DNA of 23,243 nt from assembly GCA_031546985.1 (NCBI GenBank), contig JAVBJN010000102.1, positions 1-23,243 of the forward strand, given 5' to 3'. Below are positions 1-7,027 of this stretch, in pieces. This DNA comes from JAVBJN01 sp031546985. GTDB taxonomy: Bacteria; Bacteroidota; Bacteroidia; Chitinophagales; Chitinophagaceae. Position 1 is the first letter of the stretch, and each line of letters begins with the position of its first letter. The position numbers were made by a program, and so were the translations under genes. The notes beneath the pieces are model-generated. The model did no database searches. It had not been told where the DNA came from and saw nothing but the letters and a program-made list of their open reading frames with translations.

Positions 1-266
1 CTTAGGAGTGGGAGCAGGGTCTCATGATTGAGAAACACGGGCAAGAGATGCTAATCCCCATGTCTTCGACAAGCACAGACACCGGGTATTGGTAGCGCAA
101 GACAGGTACAACGATTGTCATCCTGCACCACGACTTAGGAGTGGGAGCAGGGTCTCATGATTGAGAAACACGGGCAAGAGATGCTAATCCCCATGTCTTC
201 GACAAGCACAGACACCGGGTATTGGTAGCGCAAGACAGGTATAACGATTGTCATCCTGCACCGCGA
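1..266. repeat. 133-bp direct tandem repeat, two complete copies
   Basis: Positions 1-133 and 134-266 are the same 133-bp unit with two substitutions (C109/T242 and A130/G263). A third copy starts at 267 but stays similar only through about 291. The array may extend left of the window. Each unit joins a GGAG-rich right arm of the dispersed palindromic element, about 90 bp of unique spacer, and the ATCCTGC left arm of the next element. I see no credible open reading frame in the unit. Its size and single array rule out a CRISPR. It looks like a minisatellite-type intergenic repeat, or an expanded array of the palindromic element. Confidence 0.9.
117..158. repeat. Dispersed palindromic intergenic element, copy A
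   Basis: The element has the form TGTCATCCTGCACC, a short GC-rich loop, then a GGAGNGGGAGCAGGGTCTCAT-like right arm. ATCCTGC at 120-126 can pair with GCAGGGT at 147-153 with one wobble. The same arrangement recurs at 249-291, 1351-1396 and 11818-11855, always between genes. A right-arm fragment also lies at 1-25. It resembles REP-like elements in architecture; I infer a dispersed family and have not checked it genome-wide. Confidence 0.65.
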
Positions 267-291
267 CGCAGGAGTGGAAGCAGGATCTCAT
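249..291. repeat. Dispersed palindromic intergenic element, copy B
   Basis: ATCCTGC (253-259) pairs exactly with GCAGGAT (280-286). The right arm can instead pair with 297-310 to form the longer downstream hairpin, so two alternative structures exclude each other here. Same family as the copies at 117-158, 1351-1396 and 11818-11855. Confidence 0.65.
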
Positions 292-310
292 TGCAAGAGA
301 TCCTGCTTCC
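276..310 (-). terminator. Perfect 14-bp hairpin downstream of the T9SS-cargo gene
   Basis: GGAAGCAGGATCTC (276-289) and GAGATCCTGCTTCC (297-310) form a perfect 14-bp stem with a 7-nt loop. It lies 22 nt beyond the stop codon of the minus-strand gene ending at 333, the right place for a transcription terminator. No U-tract follows on either strand, so RNA 3'-end stabilisation or simply being part of the palindromic repeat are alternatives. Confidence 0.55.
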
Positions 311-332
311 TGGGCCTCACGACATTTTTCAT

Positions 333-1217
333 TTATAGTATAACCAGTCTCTGTGTATACGGCACCGATGCCTGTGTTAGTTGAATAAGGTAAACGCCTT
401 TGGGCAGCGCACTCACATCCAGCGGAGTATTGTTTTGGGCTTCGCCTTGTTGCAACAACCGCCCGTCGATGGCGGTAATGCGGTAAGGTAGTTTATCGCC
501 CAGCTTTGTTGCGAATTGCAGGTTTATTTTCCCGGTATTACAAGGGTTGGGAGAGAGTATGAATTTGGGCTGTTCTGGTGTATGGTCTATCCCAAGGCTT
601 ATGGCGCAAAAACCAGAAGTGTCGTATTTATCAGTGAATAAAGGGATATCCGCCATCACATTAAATAGGGCATGAGCCACACTATCTGGCACCACCATTT
701 CGGTTATACCATAATCGGTTCCCAAGATCTGTTGTGGAAAGCTGGGTGATATGAGTCCCACACCTTCTACCAACCATGAATTGGTGATGGGTGTTTGGAG
801 CAGCAAGGCACGCATTTTATGGCTGCTATCGCTAAAAGATCTTAGCAGGGTATCTGCAAGCACTGCAAATTTTTCGTTGCCTGGAAATAGCATGCTGTCT
901 CCTGTAGTAAGGGAGAAATCATATAGTAACTCTTCGGGGGCTGAACCTATTTTGAGCCAAACTTTCTTCGCGGCAGAATCTTCCCGGATAAAACGAGAAA
1001 AATTATAGTGGTATTCGGTGCATTTAAGCGTGTAATAGGGCGTGCCGTTTACGAGGGTTGTAGTATCCGAAAGCTGGTAGTAATTGAGGTAGCGCATTTG
1101 CCAGCTCCAGTTGCAGGAGAACCATTCCCTGCTGGGTTTCAACATGGGTTTGTACGTCTGCGCCTGCGATAGGACCGCGCACAACAAAAAGCACAGGAGT
1201 GTAAATAGTTTTTTCAT
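333..1217 (-). CDS. Secreted protein with T9SS type A C-terminal sorting domain
   Basis: Predicted 294-residue protein of unknown function. I chose the ATG at 1217 because it starts directly with a signal peptide (MKKLFTLLCFLLCAVLSQAQ); the frame stays open 37 codons further upstream, but that extension has no signal-like start. The last 75 residues (about 220-294) look like a type IX secretion sorting domain: an ILSPNPC...NL start, a central ITAIDGRLL strand, then LPKGVYLIQL and a basic, hydrophobic end. Proteins with this domain cross the outer membrane through T9SS and are released or anchored at the surface, with the domain removed. The middle (about 20-215) is rich in aromatic and polar residues and I do not recognise it. 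It is a single-gene unit bounded by the hairpin at 276-310. Sure of secretion class, no claim on activity. Confidence 0.85.
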   Translation of the reverse strand: MKKLFTLLCFLLCAVLSQAQTYKPMLKPSREWFSCNWSWQMRYLNYYQLSDTTTLVNGTPYYTLKCTEYHYNFSRFIREDSAAKKVWLKIGSAPEELLYDFSLTTGDSMLFPGNEKFAVLADTLLRSFSDSSHKMRALLLQTPITNSWLVEGVGLISPSFPQQILGTDYGITEMVVPDSVAHALFNVMADIPLFTDKYDTSGFCAISLGIDHTPEQPKFILSPNPCNTGKINLQFATKLGDKLPYRITAIDGRLLQQGEAQNNTPLDVSALPKGVYLIQLTQASVPYTQRLVIL

Positions 1218-1350
1218 AAAGTTTAGGTTTTTTAGTAATAGCAAGTTACTACCCGTTGCTGCGATATATGTCAAAAAATAGTCATTTAGTTTAAATTTTA
1301 CAGTACTGTGAGAAAGGAAGATTAGCAATAAAGAACCCTCCTTTGCAACC

Positions 1351-1396
1351 TGTCATCCTGCGCCTGAGAAGACTGAGCAGGAGGCAGGATTCCTCC
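1351..1396. repeat. Dispersed palindromic intergenic element, copy C (diverged)
   Basis: It begins TGTCATCCTGC and ends GGAGGCAGGATTCCTCC; ATCCTGC (1355-1361) pairs exactly with GCAGGAT (1384-1390). The loop differs from copies A and B but the arms are kept, as expected of a structured repeat family. Confidence 0.55.
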
Positions 1397-1500
1397 ATTA
1401 AAATGCTACATCAGGACAATCTCTTTACCGAATTGATAGCTTCTCTATAAAGACGGTGACTTCAACTGTTGCGGCCTTCTAAAGCCTGAAACATGCTGTA

Positions 1501-1530
1501 ATAAAAAGCCCCCGCAGTTTTGCGGGGGCT
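1501..1530 (-). terminator. Intrinsic terminator of the GH3/serine hydrolase gene
   Basis: AGCCCCCGCA (1507-1516) and TGCGGGGGCT (1521-1530) form a perfect 10-bp stem with a GTTT loop. Read on the minus strand it is followed by TTTTTAT, a proper U-tract, and begins 18 nt past the stop codon at 1548. Confidence 0.9.
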
Positions 1531-1547
1531 TCATGTATACATCGCAT

Positions 1548-4500
1548 TTATTTTTTCTTTTTCGGTGCCGGTTTTTTAGCGGCGGGTTTCTTTGCAGGTG
1601 CTTTCTTTTTTGCGGCTGGCTGCACTGCTGTTTTGCCTTTGGGTGTGGCTGGCTTGGTTTGCGTGCTGCTGCCTTTTACCGCTTCATATGCCAGTTGCTG
1701 TAGTCGGGTGCGAATGCTCAGTTTGTTGATAAGCCCATTATCTGCAGACGGGTTTACCCTATTGCTGAGGAATACAAAAACCAGTTCGTTGGTAGGATCG
1801 GCCCATACACAAGTGCCGGTAAAACCCTGGTGTCCAAAAGTTGCGGGAGCGCATTCGTCAGCGCAGGGACTATCTTTGCTTTTATCCTTTTCTGGTTTGT
1901 CAAAACCATAGCCACGGCGGCTAATGGTGCTGCGGTACCCGGTAAAGAGTTCTACCGTTTGCTTGCTGAAATAGGTTTTGCCATCCAGCGTACCGCCATT
2001 GTTTAACATCTGCATCAACCGGTTAAGGTCAGATGCGGTGCTGAACACCCCTGCATGTCCGGCTACACCGCCCAGCATAGCAGCGCCCATATCATGCACA
2101 TCGCCCTGGATCAGTTGCTTGCGAAAAATGGCTTCTTTCTCGGTAGGTACAATATCGTTCAGGTTAAACTTATTACGCGGCAGAAAACCAGTGTGGTTCA
2201 TGCCCAATGGCTTGTAAAAATCATTGCTCACCAATACATCGAGCTGCTGGCCGCTTATCTTCTCTACCACTTTTTGCAGAAAATAAAAATCCAGATCGCT
2301 GTATACATAGCGGCCTTTGTTCTCGAGCGGACTCTCCAGTATGTTTTTCCAAACGGTGTCAATGTAATCTTTACGCATGTACAGATCCTGCGCTACACGC
2401 ACAGTAAACTTGCCATCTGGCTTGCTGCGGTAAATAGCAGGATCGGGGTTGCCCGCGGCGTCGAGGGTAGCTTTGTAAAACGGAATCCAGCTTTTAAGCC
2501 CGGCCTGGTGCAGCAGCAGGTCTTTAATAACCAGGTTGGCTTTATTGGTGCCCAAAGTCCAGGGCAGGTAGTCGGACAGCTTTTTGTTCAGGTCCAAACG
2601 GCCCTGCTCGTACAAGCGCATTACTTCCAGTGTGGTAGCCGCAATTTTAGATACCGAAGCAATATCGTAGATGCTCTGGTTGTTTACCGTTTGCTTTTTA
2701 TCGTAAGTAAAGTAGCCGTATGATTTGTTGTACACCACACGGCCTTTGCTGGCAATAAGCAACTGGCAGCCTGGAAAAGCGTTTTGCGCCATAGCATCAT
2801 TGATAAGCTGGTCTATTTCCGAATAGGCGTTTATGCTGCCTTTAACCGATCCGGTAGCAGGGCTGGCACTACCGCCTTTAAGCGCCGGATTGGGGCTTAC
2901 CAGGTTAATGGGGGCTACACCGGTAACGCCGGTATTGTATTGGAACGAACCGCAACTGGTAACCGGCAGTTTTCCTTTAAACGGAATTTTGCCCATAATT
3001 AAATCTGCGGCAGAGGAAGATGTTTCCGGGGTTTCCTCATAGGTCACCATAATACTTTTGGTTTCGCAGAAGTATTTAAGCGCGTAAGCATTGCCCATTA
3101 CCACTACCAGCGCATTGCTGGCCGCAGCCAGTTTTTGCACGGCCTGGGTTTGTGTGGTGCTCAGGCCAAAATTGCGGGCGGCATACATGTTCATGCCATG
3201 CACACCAATGATTACTGCGTCGTATTGTTTTAAGCGCTCTGGTAAGGTTTGTAACTGGCTGCTGAGGTTGGCATCGGTAAGCCAGAAAGCATCGAGATCG
3301 CGCATAGCCTTAATGTTGGTATACAGGTCGGTGGCAGAAGAAGTGCCCACACCTACATAAGCTACTTTGGCCGCTCTTTGCGGAATCATAGACAGTACTC
3401 TTTGTTCGTCTCTCAGCAAAGTAATGGCTGCATCGGCAATCTGGCGGTTAATGGCCGGGGTATAGCGGTTAAGATCGGTAGTAGCGTTGAGCGGGTCAAG
3501 GTTTTTGGGTACATTAAGTCCTACGCGGTATTTGGCACGCAGAATTTTTTTCACACTTTCTTCTACCCGCTTCCACGAAATACTGTCGGCATCAATCGCC
3601 ATTTTCATTCTTCGTACCGCCTCGGGTACGTTTTGCGAAAACAGCAATACATCATTACCTGCCATAAACGCTTTTACATCTACCTCACCCGGCTGGTAAT
3701 ATTTGGCAATACCCTGCATGTTAAGCGCATCGGTAAAAATCAATCCCTTGTAACCCATTTTTTCTTTCATGAGTTTGGTAATGATGTTGTACGAAAGCGT
3801 AGCGGGCAGGCTGGTTTGCGGCTCCAGTGCCGGCACCTGTAAGTGGGCCACCATGGCAGAAGCCACGCCTGCATTAAATAACACCTGGAAAGGGTACAGC
3901 TCCGTTTGCTGCAATTGCTCCAGCGTTTTGTTAATCACCGGCATATCGTTGTGTGAGTCTACATCGGTATCGCCATGCCCGGGAAAGTGCTTGGCGCAGG
4001 CCAGCACGCCATTGTCCTGCAAGCCTTTCATATACTGTATGGCATTGCGGCTTACATTGTATTTGTTTTCGCCAAAAGACCGCATGTTGATCACCGGGTT
4101 GGCGGGGTTGTTATTCACGTCCACATCCGGGGCAAAATCGATATGCACGCCCAGGCGTTTGGCCTGGTAGGCCACTGCCATACCCATGCGGTACACCAGG
4201 CTGCTATCGGTCATGGCGCCCATCGTCATTTGCTTGGGGAAATTCTGTACGCCGGTGAGCCGCATGCCCAGTCCCCATTCGGCATCCATACCTATCCAAA
4301 GCGGCACTTTGGAGATAGACTGGTAATAGTTGGTGAGCTCGGCCTGTTTTTCGGCAGTGCCCTGCATAAAGATCAGTCCGCCGATATAATTATTGCGGAT
4401 GAGCGAATCAATTTGCGATTTATTGTAATTTGGCCCGCCGCTGTAGGTATTTACCATAAACAGCTGTCCCAGCCGCTGGTCGTCGTTCAGTGATTTATAT

Positions 4501-4649
4501 ACACTATCGGCCCATTCTGCCGCAGGATTACGGGAGGTTTCATCTTTTTTATGACGACGGTACCACTGTGCTTCTGCCGGTAAGGTTTGCAGGCCCAAAC
4601 CCACAACCGCAGCGGCTATCATTAGATTTTTTTTGGATATAAAACGCAT
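1548..4649 (-). CDS. Glycoside hydrolase family 3 N-acetylhexosaminidase fused to a class C beta-lactamase-like serine hydrolase
   Basis: This 1033-residue envelope protein has two enzymes in one chain. A signal peptide (about 1-27, ending PAEA) precedes a GH3 domain (about 45-560) with the NagZ-type signature KHFPGHGDT at 220-228, the DSH dyad at 231-233 (likely general acid/base) and FTDALNM with probable nucleophile D307. NagZ-type enzymes remove GlcNAc from peptidoglycan fragments. After a spacer (about 570-605) comes a beta-lactamase/transpeptidase-like domain (about 606-990) with SVSK (S665, K668), YSD (783-785) and HQGFTG (940-945) in place of KTG. It could be a D,D-peptidase, an amide hydrolase or an esterase. 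The tail (about 992-1033) is almost only Lys, Ala and Pro. Transcribed divergently from mutL; a TAnnTTTG match (4661-4654 on minus) sits so close to the ATG that it would give a near-leaderless message, so I do not call it. Confidence 0.92.
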   Translation of the reverse strand: MRFISKKNLMIAAAVVGLGLQTLPAEAQWYRRHKKDETSRNPAAEWADSVYKSLNDDQRLGQLFMVNTYSGGPNYNKSQIDSLIRNNYIGGLIFMQGTAEKQAELTNYYQSISKVPLWIGMDAEWGLGMRLTGVQNFPKQMTMGAMTDSSLVYRMGMAVAYQAKRLGVHIDFAPDVDVNNNPANPVINMRSFGENKYNVSRNAIQYMKGLQDNGVLACAKHFPGHGDTDVDSHNDMPVINKTLEQLQQTELYPFQVLFNAGVASAMVAHLQVPALEPQTSLPATLSYNIITKLMKEKMGYKGLIFTDALNMQGIAKYYQPGEVDVKAFMAGNDVLLFSQNVPEAVRRMKMAIDADSISWKRVEESVKKILRAKYRVGLNVPKNLDPLNATTDLNRYTPAINRQIADAAITLLRDEQRVLSMIPQRAAKVAYVGVGTSSATDLYTNIKAMRDLDAFWLTDANLSSQLQTLPERLKQYDAVIIGVHGMNMYAARNFGLSTTQTQAVQKLAAASNALVVVMGNAYALKYFCETKSIMVTYEETPETSSSAADLIMGKIPFKGKLPVTSCGSFQYNTGVTGVAPINLVSPNPALKGGSASPATGSVKGSINAYSEIDQLINDAMAQNAFPGCQLLIASKGRVVYNKSYGYFTYDKKQTVNNQSIYDIASVSKIAATTLEVMRLYEQGRLDLNKKLSDYLPWTLGTNKANLVIKDLLLHQAGLKSWIPFYKATLDAAGNPDPAIYRSKPDGKFTVRVAQDLYMRKDYIDTVWKNILESPLENKGRYVYSDLDFYFLQKVVEKISGQQLDVLVSNDFYKPLGMNHTGFLPRNKFNLNDIVPTEKEAIFRKQLIQGDVHDMGAAMLGGVAGHAGVFSTASDLNRLMQMLNNGGTLDGKTYFSKQTVELFTGYRSTISRRGYGFDKPEKDKSKDSPCADECAPATFGHQGFTGTCVWADPTNELVFVFLSNRVNPSADNGLINKLSIRTRLQQLAYEAVKGSSTQTKPATPKGKTAVQPAAKKKAPAKKPAAKKPAPKKKK

Positions 4650-4694
4650 AAAACAAAAATAGCTTTTTAGCAGGTTAATGCGGAAGTAAATATA

Positions 4695-4722
4695 TTTGCG
4701 ACCCCGGTTTAGAGTAACTTTG
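4695..4722 (+). promoter_or_regulatory. Putative Bacteroidota promoter of mutL
   Basis: TTTG at 4695-4698 and TAACTTTG at 4715-4722, separated by 16 nt, fit the -33/-7 pattern TTTG...TAnnTTTG, one base short of the usual spacing. A second -7-like box, TATATTTG, overlaps at 4691-4698. The expected start of transcription near 4728 leaves only about 20 nt of leader. Confidence 0.5.
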
Positions 4723-4734
4723 TAACCAAAGGAA

Positions 4735-4741
4735 AAAGGAG
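4735..4741 (+). promoter_or_regulatory. Ribosome binding site fixing the GTG start of mutL
   Basis: AAAGGAG at 4735-4741 lies 7 nt before GTG at 4749. No in-frame ATG occurs before codon 33, inside the ATPase domain, so this site supports GTG as the true start. It is an unusually good Shine-Dalgarno site for this window. Confidence 0.75.
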
Positions 4742-4748
4742 ATTTTGC

Positions 4749-6692
4749 GTGTCTGATATCATTAACCTGTTACCCGATAATATTGCCAACCAGATTGCCG
4801 CCGGAGAAGTAATCCAGCGGCCCGCCTCAGCTATTAAAGAGCTGATGGAAAATGCAATTGATGCCGGTGCTATCGAAGTGAAGCTGATTTTGAAGGATGC
4901 GGGTAAAGCCCTCATCCAGGTGATAGACAATGGTTGCGGTATGAGCCCCACTGATGCGCGCATGAGTTTTGAACGCCATGCTACATCCAAGATCCGCAAT
5001 ATCGACGACCTGTTTGCCATTCGTACCATGGGTTTTCGTGGTGAGGCGCTGGCCTCGATAGCGGCGGTAGCCCAGGTAGAGCTTAAAACCAGGCGTCACG
5101 AGGATGAGCTGGGCACCCATATCATTATCGAAGGCACCGAAATAAAATCGCAGGAGCCTTGCGCCGCAGCACCGGGCACCAGCTTTGCAATCAAGAATCT
5201 TTTCTACAATGTGCCGGCCAGGCGCAATTTTCTGAAAAGCCATTCTACCGAACTGAAACACATTATGGACGAGTTTACCCGTGTGGCACTCTCGTTTCCG
5301 CATATTTTCTTTTCGCTTAACCACAACGGCCAGGAGGTTTTTCACCTGGAGCGGGGCAATCTCAAACAACGGGTGATGGGCCTGCTGGGCAATAATCTGA
5401 ATGCCAAACTGGTGCCGGTAAAAGAAGAAACCGATTACCTCACCATCAACGGTTTTGTGGGCAAGCCCGACGCGGCCAATAAAACACGGGGCAACCAGTT
5501 CTTTTTTGTGAACAACCGTTTTATCAAAAGTACTTATCTCAACCATGCGGTAACCCGTGCTTTTGAAGGGCTTATCGAGAAAGAAACTTTTCCGCTGTAC
5601 GCGCTGTTTATAGAGCTCGATCCCAAACACATCGATATTAACGTGCATCCTACCAAGCAGGAGATTAAGTTCGATGATGAGAAGATCGTGTACGCTTTTG
5701 TGCATGCGGCCATCAAACACGCGCTGGCCCAGTTCAGTATTGCACCTTCGCTGGATTTTGACCTCGATCCCTCCATCCAGTCGCTGGATGCGATTAACCG
5801 TCCGTTTACCAGCGATAAGCAGGAAGAGACACGGGGCAACTATCTGTATAAAACATTTTCCAGCCAGGGGCAGGCCCATATGATCGAAAAAAGTGGCTCG
5901 CTCGACAACTGGAAAGAAATGTATAAAGGGGCGGAGCAAATGAGCCGTCCTGCTTCGGGTTCTTCCTTCTCCGGAAAAACAGCCACTACACAGGGCGAAA
6001 CCGTAGGTTCCTTTAACCGGGAGCAAACCAGTTTTCCTGCGTTTCCGGCTATGCCTGCTGCCGCGCCGGAGGCCAGACCGGTAGCACAACCCGTGCAAAA
6101 AGTATTGATCCCGGAGCAGCAGGAGGAGATCAAAGGCCTGTTGCAACTGCACCAGCAATATATTCTGAGCTCTATCCGCTCTGGTTTTATTCTTATAGAT
6201 CAGTCGCTGGCACACCAGCGGATATTGTATGAGCGCTATGCATCTGCTTTGATGAACAAGCCTATTGCTACACAGCAGAACCTGTTTCCGCTTACCCTGC
6301 AACTCACCCCGGCCGATTATACCCTGCTGGATAGTATGCTGGATGAGTTGCAAACATTGGGCTACCTGCTGGAGCCTTTTGGGCAAAACACCTTTGTGAT
6401 ACAGGGCACGCCAGCCGATGTGGAGCAGGGTAATGCACAGAAAGCCATTGAGCAGGTGCTGGAGCAGTTTAAACACTACAGCAGCGAGCTACGGCTGGAA
6501 AAAAGAGAATCACTGTTGCGTAGCCTGGCCAGAAGCAATGCCATTGCTTACGGAAAAATATTGTCGCAGAAAGAAATGCAGGCGCTCATTGATGAGCTGT
6601 TTGCCTGCGCCCAACCCAATTTTGCACCCACGGGCAAGCCTACTTTTATAACTATTACCCTCGAAGAAGTGCGCAAGATGTTTGGCGGGTAA
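4749..6692 (+). CDS. mutL: DNA mismatch repair protein MutL, endonuclease motifs degenerate
   Basis: MutL couples mismatch recognition by MutS to strand removal. The N-terminal GHKL ATPase domain is intact: KELMENAIDAG (general base E31, Mg-binding N35), DNGCGM (60-65) and GFRGEAL (95-101). The transducer domain runs to about 335, followed by a low-complexity linker (about 345-455) and a C-terminal dimerisation domain (about 456-647). The 647-residue length is normal. In MutL proteins of organisms without MutH the C-terminal domain is usually a metal-dependent nickase with DQHA(X)2E(X)4E; here D484-E495 reads DQSLAHQRILYE, losing the H, the A and the first E. The ACR/ACK-type motif reads ARS (594-596), and the usual HGRP is TGKP (628-631). 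The reading frame is intact, so this is not a frameshift artefact. Starts with GTG. Identity as MutL is certain; loss of nicking activity is inferred. Confidence 0.97.
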   Translation: MSDIINLLPDNIANQIAAGEVIQRPASAIKELMENAIDAGAIEVKLILKDAGKALIQVIDNGCGMSPTDARMSFERHATSKIRNIDDLFAIRTMGFRGEALASIAAVAQVELKTRRHEDELGTHIIIEGTEIKSQEPCAAAPGTSFAIKNLFYNVPARRNFLKSHSTELKHIMDEFTRVALSFPHIFFSLNHNGQEVFHLERGNLKQRVMGLLGNNLNAKLVPVKEETDYLTINGFVGKPDAANKTRGNQFFFVNNRFIKSTYLNHAVTRAFEGLIEKETFPLYALFIELDPKHIDINVHPTKQEIKFDDEKIVYAFVHAAIKHALAQFSIAPSLDFDLDPSIQSLDAINRPFTSDKQEETRGNYLYKTFSSQGQAHMIEKSGSLDNWKEMYKGAEQMSRPASGSSFSGKTATTQGETVGSFNREQTSFPAFPAMPAAAPEARPVAQPVQKVLIPEQQEEIKGLLQLHQQYILSSIRSGFILIDQSLAHQRILYERYASALMNKPIATQQNLFPLTLQLTPADYTLLDSMLDELQTLGYLLEPFGQNTFVIQGTPADVEQGNAQKAIEQVLEQFKHYSSELRLEKRESLLRSLARSNAIAYGKILSQKEMQALIDELFACAQPNFAPTGKPTFITITLEEVRKMFGG

Positions 6693-6716
6693 CCCTGCTC
6701 ATGATCTTTATGATAG

Positions 6717-6749
6717 AAACCCTCCAGATGCGATGCGTCTGGAGGGTTT
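6717..6749 (+). terminator. Terminator of mutL
   Basis: A 15-bp stem (6717-6731 with 6735-6749, one G-U pair, 3-nt GAT loop) ends in TTT and continues GGTTATT. It begins 25 nt after the mutL stop. In the other direction it would read out into a short TTT run, so it may work both ways. Confidence 0.85.
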
Positions 6750-6928
6750 GGTTATTCCAGCCCAGTCAGGTGCGCAGCTCCTGCCTGGGCCCGGTGCTAA
6801 AAATTTCCGGTTTCGTGGTATATTATTTGTTCTGAAATATATTCCTTCGCCCGTTCCAAAGCAGAGGTATTGCAGGTAGGAATGGTCTGGCGCAGGTCTA
6901 TATTAAAATTTTGTTGTTTGCTCAACCA

Positions 6929-6962
6929 TTGAGCCGGATATGACGTAGGTACATTAACTTTA
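6929..6962 (+). promoter_or_regulatory. Possible promoter of the TonB receptor/DUF4249 operon
   Basis: TTG at 6929-6931 and TAACTTTA at 6955-6962, 23 nt apart, resemble TTG...TAnnTTTG except for the last base. It lies 65 nt upstream of the chosen ATG at 7028. Weak match. Confidence 0.3.
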
Positions 6963-7027
6963 TAGTGCATCCGTTTTTTCCCCACCAGAGGGTTGGGAGC
7001 AGGATGCTAACCCCAGCCTTATCGCAT

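Larger units (their letters stand above)
1218..1547. other. Intergenic region between two minus-strand genes
   Basis: This 330-nt gap holds the upstream region of the T9SS-cargo gene, one dispersed palindromic element (1351-1396) and the terminator of the GH3 gene (1501-1530). No convincing TAnnTTTG promoter motif is visible on the minus strand within about 110 nt of the start at 1217. I see no gene in it. Confidence 0.6.
6693..7027. other. Intergenic region between mutL and the TonB-dependent receptor
   Basis: This 335-nt gap contains the mutL terminator (6717-6749) and the upstream region of the receptor gene. A short minus-strand open frame (6797-6985) has no recognisable features and I do not call it. 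Nothing else is apparent. Confidence 0.6.

Noticed and set aside
1..266. Possible CRISPR array
   Set aside because: The repeat unit is 133 bp with no constant-repeat/variable-spacer pattern: the whole unit is nearly identical between copies.
1218..1328. Upstream extension of the T9SS-cargo gene
   Set aside because: The frame is open to 1328, but the added 37 residues are not signal-like, whereas the ATG at 1217 begins an ideal signal peptide.
4827..6476. Long minus-strand open frame (549 codons) opposite mutL
   Set aside because: It lies entirely antisense to a certain gene, has low-complexity, His/Leu/Gln-rich composition typical of a shadow frame, and no recognisable domain, signal or ribosome site.
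6797..6985. 62-codon minus-strand frame in the mutL-receptor gap
   Set aside because: No ribosome site, no recognisable motif, and it overlaps the likely promoter of the receptor operon.
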